The notes: generated by a model from the letters alone, not told the origin. Counted from the first letter of the stretch, positions 1 through 10,915 are shown. The stretch is 64,000 nt of DNA from Loripinus fragilis (GCA_964019695.1 OZ026520.1:23822130-23886129), one strand, 5' to 3'. A program made the numbers and translations.

Positions 1-167
1 ATATTGAAATAAAATACTTTGTAAAATATATAGAAATTGAAAAAATAAAATATCAAAAAATATAATGAAAAATACACAAAATAAGAAAAAAATATACAGA
101 ATAAGAAAATACACAATGGAAACAAATGAAAAAGGTAGAGCATATCAATAAGCCTATAAAAAGCTAA

Positions 168-252
168 ACAATGGGATTCGAACCCTTAACTTTTTTACAT
201 AGCTCACGTGCATATTATTACAATTGCCTCTCTACCTACTGAGCCACCCAGG
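168..252 (-). other. tRNA-like sequence, right arm of element 1
   Basis: Read on the minus strand, an A-box-like stretch (tggctcagtaggtagag) is followed by a B box (gggttcgaatccc) that forms a good T arm. The body is long (~85 nt) and AU-rich, and no matching acceptor stem is visible, so this looks like a degenerate tRNA-derived sequence and not a working tRNA gene. It would be the inward-facing right arm of a TIR element whose left part lies before the window and whose right end would be the TA at 467-468. Confidence 0.55.
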
Positions 253-573
253 CTGTACATGCCATGATCATTATTTATCGCTTGTACAGTCGTTTTACCT
301 ACAGTGTTATTATTTTTTCTGAATGAACTTGAATGAATGAATAACGATATTAAGCTGCTACACCTGTTTTCTATTGGACTCTATCCATGACGGACTATAC
401 CTTTACTGTGTGATATCTATAAATCCTCTATTCATTTTATTAATCCCACCCTACAGGCTAAAGTGCTATTATTCTGCCAGCCAAGAGTAGAAGTGACGTC
501 ATGTTTTGTTTACAAAGTTATGGGACTTACCTTTCATGATAGGGATAAATACACAATTGATCTATAAAATCGA

Positions 574-645
574 GATAGCTCAAGTGGTAGCGAGGAGGAT
601 TACTAAACCACAAAGAACATTTTCTAGGTTCGAATCTCACTGGCT
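574..645 (+). other. tRNA-like sequence, left arm of element 2
   Basis: An A box (tagctcaagtggtag) and B box (ggttcgaatct) have tRNA spacing. The T stem has two mismatches and the acceptor stem does not pair, so this is probably a tRNA pseudogene or pol III promoter module carried by the element. The same sequence recurs inverted at 32764-32835. Confidence 0.6.
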
Positions 646-1051
646 GCCCTTTTATATTCATTTTTATGGAGGGGGGGGGGGTAGATCTGATTTTATTATT
701 CTGTTCATGTCTTATTTTTTTTCTTTTTATTTATTTTTTATTATTTTTAACATGTATAAGGTACATATATAAAAACTTCTGTAACAACACAAGCTACTGT
801 AAATTCGGAAATACACGCGAATATGAGCGTTAAAAGACATATTTGCAACGTCAAAATTTGTGACTAGGGCAAGTAAACAACAGAGTTATTTCGCAATTTC
901 ACGATAATTTTATTTTCACGAAATTTTGCATGTGAGAAGTTTCGCGAAAATAAAATCTCGCGAAAATTTCCGAATTTACAGTAAGCTGAAATAATGCCAC
1001 CTTTTCCTTTTGGGCCTAGTAAAATATGAAGAAAAAAAAACAACATCTAAA

Positions 1052-1115
1052 TAGGTTCGATCCTGGTACTCCTGCGTCCAACGCCGCAGACATAACCACT
1101 AGACTACAGTATCTT
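1052..1115 (-). other. tRNA-like sequence, right arm of element 2
   Basis: On the minus strand an A box (tagtctagtggttatg) is followed by a B box (ggatcgaacct). It lies ~106 bp inside the right end of the element, mirroring the left arm at 574-645. A diverged copy is at 32260-32324. Confidence 0.55.
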
Positions 1116-1361
1116 CTAACGTGAAGTACACAATTTAATATTTTATGGGTATCATTGTACTATATACTCAGCAATTGTAAGCAAAATATCACGTGACTGT
1201 CACTCTTCGTTGGCACTATAGTACCACTATATATTGACCATGTTTACATTTTCGTGTTTGTAAACATTGAAATCAAAACATTGGAACTGTTTACCTGTAA
1301 CGGGTGGCTGCACACAATTAGGCTTTAAGTGGGTATTTTGAATTTGACTGGTAATCATCAT

Positions 1362-1446
1362 GGATAGCTCAGTAGGTAACGACTCAGAGAACAGAGCATC
1401 AATATGTATATTTTAGTTGATTTAGGGGGGTTCGAGTCCCCGTAAA
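1362..1446 (+). other. tRNA-like sequence, left arm of element 3
   Basis: The A box is ggatagctcagtaggta, and ggggttcgagtcccc gives a strong T arm. The body is long (about 85 nt) and AU-rich, as in the 168-252 copy. It looks tRNA-derived, but no acceptor stem is evident. Confidence 0.55.
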
Positions 1447-1972
1447 TGAATGATTTTTTCGCTCTTTATTTTTTATTCTTTACTGTGTAATATTATATTT
1501 ATTGTATCTTTATCTATATTTAATCATATTGCACAATGATTCATCCACTTATGCCAAGTATTCCTTAAATTATTCATCAGCAAACAAGAACACCCAGGTG
1601 ATATTCCACAGAATATGGCATGTCACCGGGGTCTACACGGTTTGCTTTTACAAACGCGATACTCGACAACCGAAGCGATTTGGTCACAATGAGGAGCAGA
1701 CAGATTCAACCTGTTGCAAGTGTTATGGCTTTGAGGCTCAAGAAGGCATAAATAACATGCAAAATAAATTGTGGCAAAATATTGGTGTTTCTTGTTAAAC
1801 CAAACACAATTTTACAAATATATAATATGCGTCGCGTCCCCAGAAAATCTGTCTTCAGGGTTAGCATAAAGGTCATGCTCTAACCAGCCAGTATCAATAA
1901 GATCGTGAGCAAAAAGGCGCGCGCAAGTGAGTTGTAATCACATTCAAAATAAAACTGATATAAAAAATACCC

Positions 1973-2037
1973 TTGTATGGGGATCGAACCATCAACCTCA
2001 TGGACAACGGTTTAGTGACCTATCCACTGCACTAGGA
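1973..2037 (-). other. tRNA-like sequence, right arm of element 3
   Basis: The minus strand reads tagtgcagtggataggtc as A box and ggttcgatcccc as B box with normal spacing. It faces inward toward the 1362-1446 copy. Confidence 0.55.
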
Positions 2038-2324
2038 AACTCTCGAACAAACGTTTAGATATTTTACTCTTTATATGCACCAAAATACCTGTATAATTCT
2101 ATAAATAGTTATCTAAAAATATCTTTGATATTGGTAAATATTTACAATAATACAGAGTGTCAACAAAGACAGAATATCGCTGTATAGATTTACAAAGTTA
2201 AACTGGCACTCATGAATATGCCGTATAAACTCGTATAACTCCGTAAAACTAATTTTAGATTTGCACACATTATGAAAAGTATTGATTTCAGACAGAAGGA
2301 TTTTCTAATCCTATATCCATCACT

Positions 2325-2396
2325 GTCCCGCTTAGCCATTTGGACAGAGGGCATAGCTGTCAAGGTTGAGATCGTGGGTTCGAGTCTCACGACATA
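2325..2396 (+). other. tRNA-like sequence, left arm of element 4
   Basis: A D-arm-like stretch (cttagccatttggacagagg) is followed by gtgggttcgagtctcac, whose T stem pairs fully with one G-U. The acceptor ends do not pair convincingly. It starts 140 bp inside the left TIR. Confidence 0.6.
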
Positions 2397-2524
2397 CAAT
2401 ATATATTTTTTTTAAATATTTTCATTTTTTATCATAAATCATGACTTGCACGATTTTTACAAGACTTACGTGTAAAAGTAAATGTAATAGAATTCATTTT
2501 AAAGCAATATATTAGTTAGGAACT

Positions 2525-2816
2525 ATGATGTCTACTGAGAAATCTTTAAAACATTTAAAATCTAATGACGATTTTCTCATAGCTAATGTTTCAAACTATT
2601 TCGAGAAACACTTAGGGCGGGACAGCTCATCATATATTCAACATACTGTTCAGGCAACTGGGGTCAGCAGAAGAACCGTTTTTCGAGTAGAAAAGAACTT
2701 TGAGAAAACGGTACACTTTCGTCGCAACAAAGTTCGAAACGGGGACAATACAAAGCTGTGGACGACTTTGATGAGGTTGTTATCAGAAACAATGTGCAGG
2801 AGTTTTAAACCCACCA
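2525..2816 (+). pseudogene. Tc1/mariner-type transposase N-terminal fragment, frameshifted
   Basis: The open stretch from ATG 2525 encodes what looks like the N-terminal DNA-binding part of an IS630/Tc1/mariner transposase. Residues ~14-60 contain a helix-turn-helix-like segment with a TGVSRRTVFRVEK core, the motif that follows the first helices in this family. The family sequence then continues in another frame: from about 2755 the DNA reads AVDDFDEVVIRNNVQEF, typical of the region after the HTH, before a stop at 2812-2814. So at least one frameshift separates the two parts, and the catalytic DDE/D domain is absent within the element. It lies between the two tRNA-like arms of element 4. It is a dead fragment but identifies the superfamily. 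Confidence 0.7.
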
Positions 2817-2957
2817 CCATCAGCTTCCGACCATAATCTCTTATTAGTCTTGAAAACAGACATCATGTCAACTATCCATCAAAATTAAAATAAACAGGAA
2901 ACAATACGATCATAGCTCAAAAAGAATATACATTTTAAAATGTTGCCTAAAATAACT

Positions 2958-3031
2958 ATACCCAGTGGGAATCGAACCCTCGCAATCCGTAATATGAGTT
3001 AAGCGTCTTACCACTACACCACTGCCTCAGC
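2958..3031 (-). other. tRNA-like sequence, right arm of element 4
   Basis: The minus strand gives gtggtgtagtggtaagac (A box) and gagggttcgattcccac (T arm with 4 of 5 pairs). The anticodon-loop position contains CTCATAT, suggesting a tRNA-Met ancestor, but the acceptor stem is unpaired. It faces the 2325-2396 copy. Confidence 0.6.
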
Positions 3032-3187
3032 ATTGTCAGAACACCTTGCTAAAAGATACTTGTTCCATACATGAATCAATCAAAATAGCTAATACATACC
3101 GAACGTGGCCGAATGATGTACCGAACGTGACCGAATGATGTCGAAGATTAATGAGTGCCAGTTTAACTTTGTATATCTATAGCACTA

Positions 3188-4571
3188 TAATGGTATGCGT
3201 TATGCTGACCTTTCATATCTCCCCTCATGTGCAATGTCTAAAGTATAAAATATTAATACCATGTTTATCCACCTGAAAGATAGATAATCCACTCGCAAGA
3301 ACTTAGTCAGGGCCTAACATACAGTGCAGACCCAGATCAGCCACAGAATGTGGTGTCTGATCAGGATCTCAGCCGTTCGCTTCCAGAATTGTCTATTAAA
3401 AGTTGAATAAAAAAAAAACTTAAAACGGAAGTGGACTGGTCCAATTGTAAAGGGTAGGAAAGTCCATTAAGCTTAAAGACGTAGAAATTTTAGCAATAAT
3501 AGTGGTACCACTTATTATGACTTACTCCAGGGGTCATACTGGGCAGACCGAAAGGACAGTCATAATGATGTGATTATGACTTCCCTACAGGGGCAGTAAA
3601 GTGGTCCCATATAGGGATTAGGTAATTTATGACAAAATATTCTTTATCTTAGTGAAAGAAATTGTGTTGTATACAGGTAATTCCCCACTTGAGGCCCCTT
3701 TAATTTTGTGAGATATTGAAACTGTCCCTTATCAGTTAATCCTTTAATGATCCATGTTGGACAGTAATCTATGCCTTTAAATGGGCTAAACGTTTCAAGC
3801 CAAAATCAATACAGGCACCTGTATGATCCAGTCAAGTCACTCATTGATAAGTTAGGGGTCTTTCATGCAAACCAAATATCTATGTGTCTTGATCCACATC
3901 TGAATTAAGGGTGAGGTTGGCGCCGTTAAACCGGTTTAAGCCCTCCAGTAAAATATTTTACTGACCGTTCCAAGGCGGTACTTCTTTTGTGGATCTTTTA
4001 TGTTTTTGTTCTGTCTTGTGTTTGCTATGTTTGTGCGCGTCTGTTTATATGTGCTTCGTGGTCACCTGCTGGGAAAGGGCTGACCTCTTGGCTCTCGTTT
4101 GTGGTGTCTTCTGTGAGTTTGTCACTTTCCCTTTGGTATCCTGGGTCAGGTGTGGTACTTGATTGTATCGATTCCTGAATTTTGCAACCTTACTTACTTT
4201 TGTGTACATGGACAAAGTTCTAGTTCGCCATTTGGCACATGTGTCGATCTGTTTGTGTTTTCAGGGTGAACGTAATTTAGTTGTCTTTATTTCGATATTT
4301 TAGTATGTGTGAGGAGTTTTGCATATGCAAAAATGACTTGTGCAGGTATGTTGAAACCCTATTTAGCTATGCTATTTTGATAACATCATCTTGAAATTTC
4401 AACTGAAATTTTAGTGAGCTTGGAAATCACTCATTGTTCGGACATAATTTCTGAACTCTGATGGCTGTTTACAAAGGACAGAATAGTCTCATTAAGGACC
4501 CATGACATTTCGTCCAAACCCATTTCGTCTAAAGTACATTTTGTCTAAAATACATTACGTCGAATACATTT
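3188..4571 (+). repeat. H repeat, left part of the interrupted copy
   Basis: Matches 60294-61057 of the intact H copy in the same order and orientation. It starts at atggtatgcgttatgctg, includes a tttatccacctg...gataatccac foldback-related motif and a tgatcaggatct block, and ends in a run of cattt-cgtct motifs. Compared with the intact copy it carries two extra blocks: ~3480-3775 (origin unclear) and a D-family insertion at ~3842-4203. It ends at ATTT (4568-4571), directly followed by the left TIR of the 18.3 kb segment. Confidence 0.8.
3842..4203 (-). repeat. D-family repeat inserted in H
   Basis: About 360 bp; the reverse complement matches 45566-45870 and 55630-55990, with shared blocks such as aaagatcaggaatcgat, accacacctgacccagga, cagcaggtgaccac and ccgccttggaacggtcag. 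The intact H copy lacks it at the corresponding place (about 60685), so this is an insertion with a visible empty site. A 63-codon open frame inside has no support as a gene. Confidence 0.75.
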
Positions 4572-4602
4572 GAGCCGCGCCATAGGAAAATGTGTCTTCG
4601 GG

Positions 4603-5399
4603 GTAAATTTGGCCATTTTGAGATTCTGTAATTTTTATACAGGTCATTATATGAAGAGTAAACTCGTTTTTGTTTGATCAAAATATTCAAATTATTAGAA
4701 AAAATATTGGAATTTGAACTTTGGACGGTTTGACGTTGATTTTAGAACTAACGTTGCGTGACGTCACGATGAGTCATTCACAACGTTGCGAAGTTCATCC
4801 GACCATCGCTGTTACTAACATAAAACTGGGTAGCGACGTAGCGTACCCCTAGTGATGCTGGTTAAATAAAATAATTGAATTTAATCGTAAGTCAAACGTA
4901 CTTCATTTCTTTCGTATTCTTCAATTTTGACATATAAATGATTCCTTAAGGTACCATGCCATGTCAGCCTTCGCTTGAAAATGTGCACTAAATGGACGTA
5001 GCCGTCGACTGGTGCGATAGTTTCCTGCACCAATATTTTGCCAGCATAAATATGGGTCATCACGGACACATCTCCGTATAAAATTGGGCACAAATTTGCA
5101 CATTGACTTTTGAAATTCTGAAAAACCTGGCCGCGACATTATATGTTCAACTGCCCGTGAAAACTAAAATGTTAACTTGAACGAAAATGTTTTCTTGTTT
5201 ACATGGAAAAACTCTCCGATTTTAAATGCCAACATTTCTTTACATTTATGAACAGCATAAATTCCATGCTCAGTTGAGTTGAGCACCAAAAGATGTTATA
5301 ACGTCGGGACCTGGAGCAGGTTTTGATACTTTGTATACTATATACGCCCTGTCGGGCATTTGGCAGGGCCTGTCCTTCGCACTGTAACAGCAGAGTGGG
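4603..5399. other. no gene seen; left interior of the 18.3 kb segment
   Basis: AT-rich sequence with a CpG-bearing patch around 4730-4800 (ttgcgtgacgtcacgatgag). Two overlapping ~70-codon open frames on the minus strand (4881-5139) have no recognisable similarity and no start or splice context. Confidence 0.5.
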
Positions 5400-5540
5400 G
5401 GGAGCGCAGTGGCTCAGTGGTAGAGAGCTTGACTCGAGACGGAGGGACCACGGGTTCGAGCTTCACCAGCGTCATTGTGTTGTGTCCTTAAGCAAGACAC
5501 ATTAATGCAAGCTTAGTACTGGTTCAACCCAGGGCAACCC
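5400..5540 (+). repeat. tRNA-headed SINE
   Basis: The head has a typical A box (gtggctcagtggtagag) and B box (cgggttcgagcttc), ~45 bp apart. It is followed by a body with ttgtgtccttaagcaagaca, the conserved-domain sequence seen behind tRNA heads in many invertebrate SINEs. That the body is a shared SINE domain is family knowledge from memory; the exact family is not assigned. Confidence 0.7.
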
Positions 5541-6890
5541 GTTCCCACATAACTGACAGATTGTTGATGGGACGTAAAGAATCAAGTAAACAAACAGCAG
5601 AATCGGCATGTTAAGTGTTCTGTGGAAAAATAAGATCAAATTTAAATTAAATAGGTTGCAACTTAAAAACAGATGGTATTTTCTTACAATCAAGTACCAC
5701 ACCTGACCCAAAATATTACAAGCGTTCGCGAGCGTAAATTCCTTACATGTAGCTTTAGGGCAATCTCTTTTCTACCATCGCGTTAAAGTTCGATAGTTCG
5801 ATGTTGGGTAGTAATTTACAATTTCGCTCAATGCGCTAAGCAAACAGTGCGGCGTCTGATCTAGTTCTAATCTGTTTACCCATGTCACACAAAAAGGGCG
5901 CTAGGCTAATATAAATTGGTTAACATAATTTCACAACATTATCAGTCGGCGGCATATCACGGCGACCAGTTTATAGCGTATGCATATTTCGCCAGTAACT
6001 GACAACTACCCTACTTGAACCGGGACAATGATTGAGGATAGTAATCTTGGTGTAATGTTTGACCAGGCAGTGGCTCGAGCTCACAATCTCAGCCTACAGA
6101 AGCAGGATTGCGTATTTGCCTCATTGTACCCGACTTTGCTATCCGGAGAAAAATGCCTCATCATTCCTTAATCGTATGATACTGGTAGAGCAAAAATCAA
6201 AGCACTGAGAGTACTGATGGGGACGGCTGCATTAAAGCGTTCAAATAGGGAGGTTGTTAGTTAGATACCTTTTCTAAAACATGCAAATGGAAACTGGAAG
6301 TCTCTGAAGTAGGGTCAAACATATTGTCACAAAGTGAAATGAGAAAGCAATCTTTCTGACGACATTGTCATTTGTTCATTGGACAAAACCAGCCTTTAAT
6401 AAATGTAATCAATATATGAACAGTGCAAGAAATCAGTTGATTAATAACTAACTTAAGAAGTAAATAATCAAACTTTTTGTTCAAATGCTTTTATTATAGA
6501 GCTTACAGTGTTAAAAATAATCCCTCAATAAATGCTTGTGAAGCTCTCCAGGCAGGTAAGCGGTAACAATTTTCTCTTAACTTTCTTTGGCACAACCCCA
6601 ACTAGACATGTGTAATTTGATCCCAAATACCTTGGCATGTTTTTTTTCCTTCAGATTTTCTTTTGGTTTCTGTTGGATAAAGATCTTATGAGGATTAGGG
6701 AAAGTGTTTCCTAGTATCTTACCTAAGACAAATCCACCCACATATTCAAAGAAATTAATGTTGATCAAGAACTGATTTGATAAAGTTCTGTCCACTTTTG
6801 TATATGTTTTTCCTACTTTTACTTAATCGCCACCAGAGACATTATGTGCAAGCTTGAATAAAGTCTCTTAATGGCAGAGCCAAACCAATT
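5541..6890. other. no gene seen; mixed unique-looking DNA
   Basis: 5681-5705 is a short D-family fragment. The rest shows no long open frame, no clear TIR pair and no tandem array. A 72-codon minus-strand frame (6577-6795) is not supported. Confidence 0.4.
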
Positions 6891-7480
6891 GAATAATTTT
6901 GGTAGAGTGCATCGTTAGGGACAATTCTGTGAAATTATTGTAAATTTTGGACCATTGGTTCAGGAGGAGAAGTCATTGAAAGACATTTCTTATCTGGAGC
7001 TTTGGCAGATCCATTGTTCAGTGGAGTGGAACATTTTGTGCAAAATTGGTAGAAGACACCATTGGGTACAAATCTGTGACATTAACTTGTTTTGGGTCAG
7101 TGGTTCAGGAGGAAATTCTGTTAAAAGAAGTTTCTTAGCTAGAGATCTGTCAGTCTTTTGCTCAAAGGTCCTGAACCGAAGACCTGAAGTCACGAAAAGT
7201 CAGAAAATGAAATAGTATATGTTCTTCAAATACAAATGGTTCTTTAAAAGGAAAAAAAGATGTCCTAGATTTTTACCTCTAGCCCCACCCTGAGGTATGG
7301 ACGCAAGGCTCTGAAGCTGATGACTGGAAGCCTTCCATGAATATGATACCAAATGCCTAAATATGGTTGTTTTCTTATAAATGTTTGGAAAGATATCTGC
7401 ATAGGTTGGAAAAACAGAGTAGCTCTTTTGAAAGGTTTCCTATATTATGACCTCTAGCCCCACCGTGGGGGAATGAACCC
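6890..7480 (+). repeat. E-type interior repeat units
   Basis: Two related units of ~125 bp share ttggttcaggaggaga and the following aaagacatttctta-like stretch. Behind them come two 'gacctctagccccac' units. These resemble the interior of the long bivalve repeats described at 15878-17222 and are not coding. Confidence 0.55.
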
Positions 7481-7504
7481 TCAGGTTAAAAGTGACAGAG
7501 ACAT

Positions 7505-7614
7505 GGCGAGTTCAACAATGCGAGCGCTCTTGATGTACTTGATGCCAAACTTTACACATTACTAAGAAAGATTATGAAAGTGTGCCCGCAAACGCTCACA
7601 TTGTTGAACTCGCC
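7505..7614. mobile_element. small foldback MITE
   Basis: A 110-bp unit whose ends are inverted repeats of ~22 bp (ggcgagttcaacaatgcgag against its reverse complement with one or two mismatches). The central loop has no features. It resembles a minimal MITE; no target duplication was resolved. Confidence 0.7.
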
Positions 7615-7682
7615 ACTGTTGTTCAAATACAAATGATTCTAAAAAAGAAAACAAGATGTTCTAGATTTTGACCTCTAGCCCA

Positions 7683-8402
7683 AGAAACATGAATATTTTT
7701 GGGGATATGATGCATTTTAGGTTCTTTTCTTTAGGTCAAGGATATTTTTTTGAGGGTTGCTAAAAGGGGTATGTGCATTAATGGGCTATTTTGTCCCCCT
7801 CTATAGCCAAAAATGAAAGTTGCTTTTCACCAATTTTATCTTATTGATTTGTTAGAAGAATAGCCCAAGTGTAAAATTCTGGCATTTATTTTTCTTTTAC
7901 CGGTTGCTATGGTAACCAAAATGGATGACAAAATAGGCTTAAAATAGAGAAATTGCCATTTTAGGCCAAATTTGAGGCTTTTGAAGACCGATATTTTAAG
8001 AATTAGATATCAGCACAAGCAAATACCAAAAAACCTTTTAATATATTGTGTGCCATGATAATTCTCATCATATGTTAAAATATTTTTTTGGAATTTGCTT
8101 GTGCTCTATATTAATTTCTCTGTTACATGTCTCAAATTTGCTCCAAAACGGTCATTTTCTAATTTTCAGCCTATTTTGGCGGCCTTTTTTGTTACCATAG
8201 CAACCGTAAAAGTCGAATCAATACCAGACCTTTACACTTTGGCTATTGTTCTAATAAACGAATAAGGAAAAACTTGTGAAGAGCAACTTTATTTTTTTGA
8301 CCTCATGGGGGGGGGGGGGGGGTGGCAAAATAGCCTCTTAATGTACCTACCCCTTTCAAATATTTTTGGGGTCCTTGAATTTCCGGATATGTTTCGGGGG
8401 TG
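7683..8402. mobile_element. long inverted-repeat element with ~300-bp arms
   Basis: The left arm (7683-8020) and right arm (8085-8402) are imperfect inverted repeats. Paired landmarks are aatgggctattttg / caaaatagcctcttaatg, ggttgctatggtaacc / ggttaccatagcaacc-like, and agcacaagcaaat / atttgcttgtgct. The loop is only ~65 bp. A poly-G tract (8308-8322) lies in the right arm. A partial relative of the outer end recurs at 8855-8950. Confidence 0.75.
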
Positions 8403-8499
8403 AACGGTAGATGCTGGGCCAGACCCTACGTATGAAGAAAAAATAGGGCATGCAAATACTTTTATGTAACAAGAATACGCTTTTACAAAGAGGCTCTGT

Positions 8500-9400
8500 C
8501 TACACTAAGAAATCGAAGCAGTTGGTCGGGCTGGCTGGCTGACTGGTTGATTGACTGAGAAACAAGCAGACAGACAGCTATATTTTGCTGCATACTGCTC
8601 TGAAACACTGGCCAGCTTTCTGGGGCGAGGGGTGGGGTGGTACTTTGATATTATCATATATAAGTAGGTTCGGTCCATTTTTGAAGGTTCAAAATTTTGA
8701 ATTGCATTCTTTGGAGGGGGGAGGGGTTGGGAAGGTCAGATAAATAAATATGCTTGGGAGTATGATGAAAGTATGATTTTTTTACGTTTTGTGGAGTCAT
8801 TTCTATCAATTTGGCGCTTTTTTATGGTCAAGGTACAGATTTGGAAAATATTTTTGGGGTTGCTTAATTTCAAATATTTTTGGGGTGTGCCTGATATTCC
8901 TGATATTTTTGGGGATAAAGAGTAGATGCTGGGTCCAAGCCTACGTATTTAGAAAAATTAAAATAACCCCAATGGGGTCAGGCACCTTTAACACCCGAAC
9001 TACTAGATAATCTAGCAAAACAGACCTACAAAAAATCAAAAGAGCAAAGAACCGATACAGGGAGACAGACAGCCAGTGGCAAGTGGACAGACAAGTATGC
9101 AGGCAGGCAGAAGGCTAGATTATGCTGCTCACAGCCTTCAGAACATTGGACATGCGCTCCAACCACCTGAGCTTCTAGACACATGTAAGCTGGTTTAACG
9201 AGCATATAAGTATAAGAACGAAGAACCAATGCAGACAGAGAGACAGACGCACAGATTAACGGACAGACAGACAACCAGCTAGATTTTGCTGCTCACAACC
9301 TTGGCACTTTGGTCAGGCGATCTTACTACCGTAGAACTAGATAATTTGGCTAAATCAGCATACCAAGAAATAAAAAGAGCGAAAATCCAATGGCTACATT
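8500..9400 (+). repeat. tandem ~170-bp units with gacagacag tracts
   Basis: Repeated blocks near 8520-8600, 9005-9170, 9195-9320 and 9345-9400 share actagataat.tggctaaa, aaaagagcaaag, gacagacag and attttgctgctcacaacctt. They form a degenerate tandem array. Short open frames here are by-products. Confidence 0.5.
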
Positions 9401-10735
9401 CTGATCTAACCGTAATTGACCCAGTGGTTTCAGCATACCACCTACCTATCTTTTGTCATAGATGATTCTGATGTTTTGAGCTTTAGGATTTCCATGGACA
9501 GGAAAGCATATTGCAGAACTCCGCGGCCATGAACAACGACGACAATGGTCACATTAGCGGTAAGATTAGGAGCATGCTCTCACCCTGTGGTACAGATTCG
9601 CGTCAAACTTGCAATGGAACCAGTATCGGCTGTCCCTGCTGGTAGAAACTAACAGGCTATCAAAATGTCAGTGCCTTTGAGCCCATAGTTAGTTCCATCC
9701 GCTTTAATTAATATGTGAAAAAAAAAACGGTTCTAAAAAGCCTTGCCCCGCGGCCAGATAACAAAACCCCGTGGATGCTATAGTATTTTGTCACACACCT
9801 CCGCGGTTAAGACTTGCAACCGTTGAAGGGGTAGGGGCAGAAATCCCTTTCTCATAAACAATCGACGCTTATTTAATCCAAATCATCATTATACAGGTAA
9901 AACAAGTAAATGTCGTTTAACCAAAAACGAAAAAAATGTAGAAACCATTCCTGTAAAAATGTGTAATTGTCAATCAATCCCAAAGTATCCCGATTTCAAG
10001 TACTCGTTCATTTTTCTCGCATATTTTAAGTAATGTAATGCCTTAGCCATGATCTGGTGTTAGAGTGACTATTCAAGAATATATATATATGCCTTAAATC
10101 GACCCTGACAAGTGTTCGTAAACAAGCTTTTATTATTTCAAATGAGAGCCCTCCGCGAAAAGACTAGTCGAAGAATATCTGCGGCCAAGAATTCGGTATG
10201 ATACCTGTGGTGAAGCCTGCAAAATAATAATTGGACCCAGATCATACTAAACAAAATGTCGAGCCTGATCTTGATCCCAAATGTTTGACACTGTAACGAT
10301 AGAACTTCAGGGGCGGACCAGGATTCCATGTTGGGGGCGCAATATTTAAAACATAAAGTATTTTCATTCGAGCTCAGAAGGCGCGAAGCCATGCAAGGGG
10401 GGGGGGTCCGGGGGCATGCTCCCCCGAAAATGTTTTGAAAAAAATTGTAAAATTTGGTGCATTCTAGGGCCCATTTTAGCCTTTAAAGTTTTGCTGTTTT
10501 TGCTGTTTTTTTGTTGTTTTTTTTGGGGGGGATTTATTTGTTTTTTTTAATGTTGCCTTTGTAGACAAGTCTGAAAACAAGGAAAAGGAAGAACCTTAAA
10601 TGTGATATAATGGTTTTAAAAGCGGCACTGACTAAAGATGGGATAGTCCTTATACCGTTCTGGCTTCAGAGAAAAAAAAGTTCCAGCTTGACTTGAATTT
10701 CGGGCCTCGTAGAAGTAGACCTGGCGTGCTACCGG
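9400..10735. other. no gene seen
   Basis: Mostly unique-looking sequence with an ATATAT run near 10078 and a G-rich patch (10396-10430) of the 'gggggtccgggggcatgct' kind common in invertebrate interspersed repeats. An 84-codon minus-strand frame (10138-10392) overlaps that repeat and is not supported. Confidence 0.4.
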
Positions 10736-10744
10736 CACATGATT

Positions 10745-10915
10745 ACTGCAATGTTTGGTAAATGTTCTAAAATTTCGAACACTAAAACTACGAACACCTA
10801 AAATTATCGCCGAAAATAATTTTCAAAACATTCTAAAAAATCGAACACTTACCTTTTTTGGAAAAGTGAATTTCTAAAATTACGAACACGAGTTATTTTC
10901 GGCGGAAAATCGACG
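10745..10915. repeat. short direct repeats inside a hairpin
   Basis: Three copies of ttctaaaatttcgaacac-like sequence lie around a hairpin whose arms are gccgaaaataa (10812-10823) and ttattttcggc (10892-10903). This is probably a degraded foldback element. Confidence 0.5.

Larger units (their letters stand above)
469..1221. mobile_element. tRNA-armed TIR element 2 (copy 1), TA flanked
   Basis: A 753-bp non-autonomous DNA transposon. Its ends are divergent TIRs: both carry a TGCCA core, an AAGAGT block and, about 40 bp in, TTTTGTTTACAA. TA lies on both sides (467-468 and 1222-1223), as expected for Tc1/mariner-type insertion. An inverted, independently inserted copy with its own TA flanks lies at 32156-32937, which proves the unit is mobile. 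It contains two inward-facing tRNA-like sequences (574-645 plus strand, 1052-1115 minus strand), and between them a smaller nested inverted repeat starting ACTGTAAATTCGGAA (about 793-985). No transposase is seen inside. Confidence 0.85.
1224..2182. mobile_element. probable tRNA-armed element 3, between two TA dinucleotides
   Basis: This 959-bp interval fits between element 2 and element 4 with only TA at each side. It has the same architecture: a plus-strand tRNA-like sequence ~140 bp from the left end and a minus-strand one ~145 bp from the right end. The two outer ~50 bp show only a degenerate inverted match (both include a TTGTAAAYATT block), so the TIR call is weaker than for elements 2 and 4. 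The interior contains a 98-codon open stretch (1502-1798) that resembles nothing I know. Confidence 0.5.
2185..3179. mobile_element. tRNA-armed TIR element 4 with transposase remnant
   Basis: A 995-bp element with near-perfect TIRs of about 30 bp: 2185-2213 against 3151-3179, containing ACAAAGTTAAACTGGCACTC and its reverse complement. TA lies on each side (2183-2184 and 3180-3181). Inside are a plus-strand tRNA-like sequence (2325-2396), a broken Tc1/mariner-type transposase N-terminus (2525-2816) and a minus-strand tRNA-like sequence (2958-3031). The transposase remnant shows this family derives from an autonomous Tc1/mariner (IS630-like) element. Confidence 0.85.
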
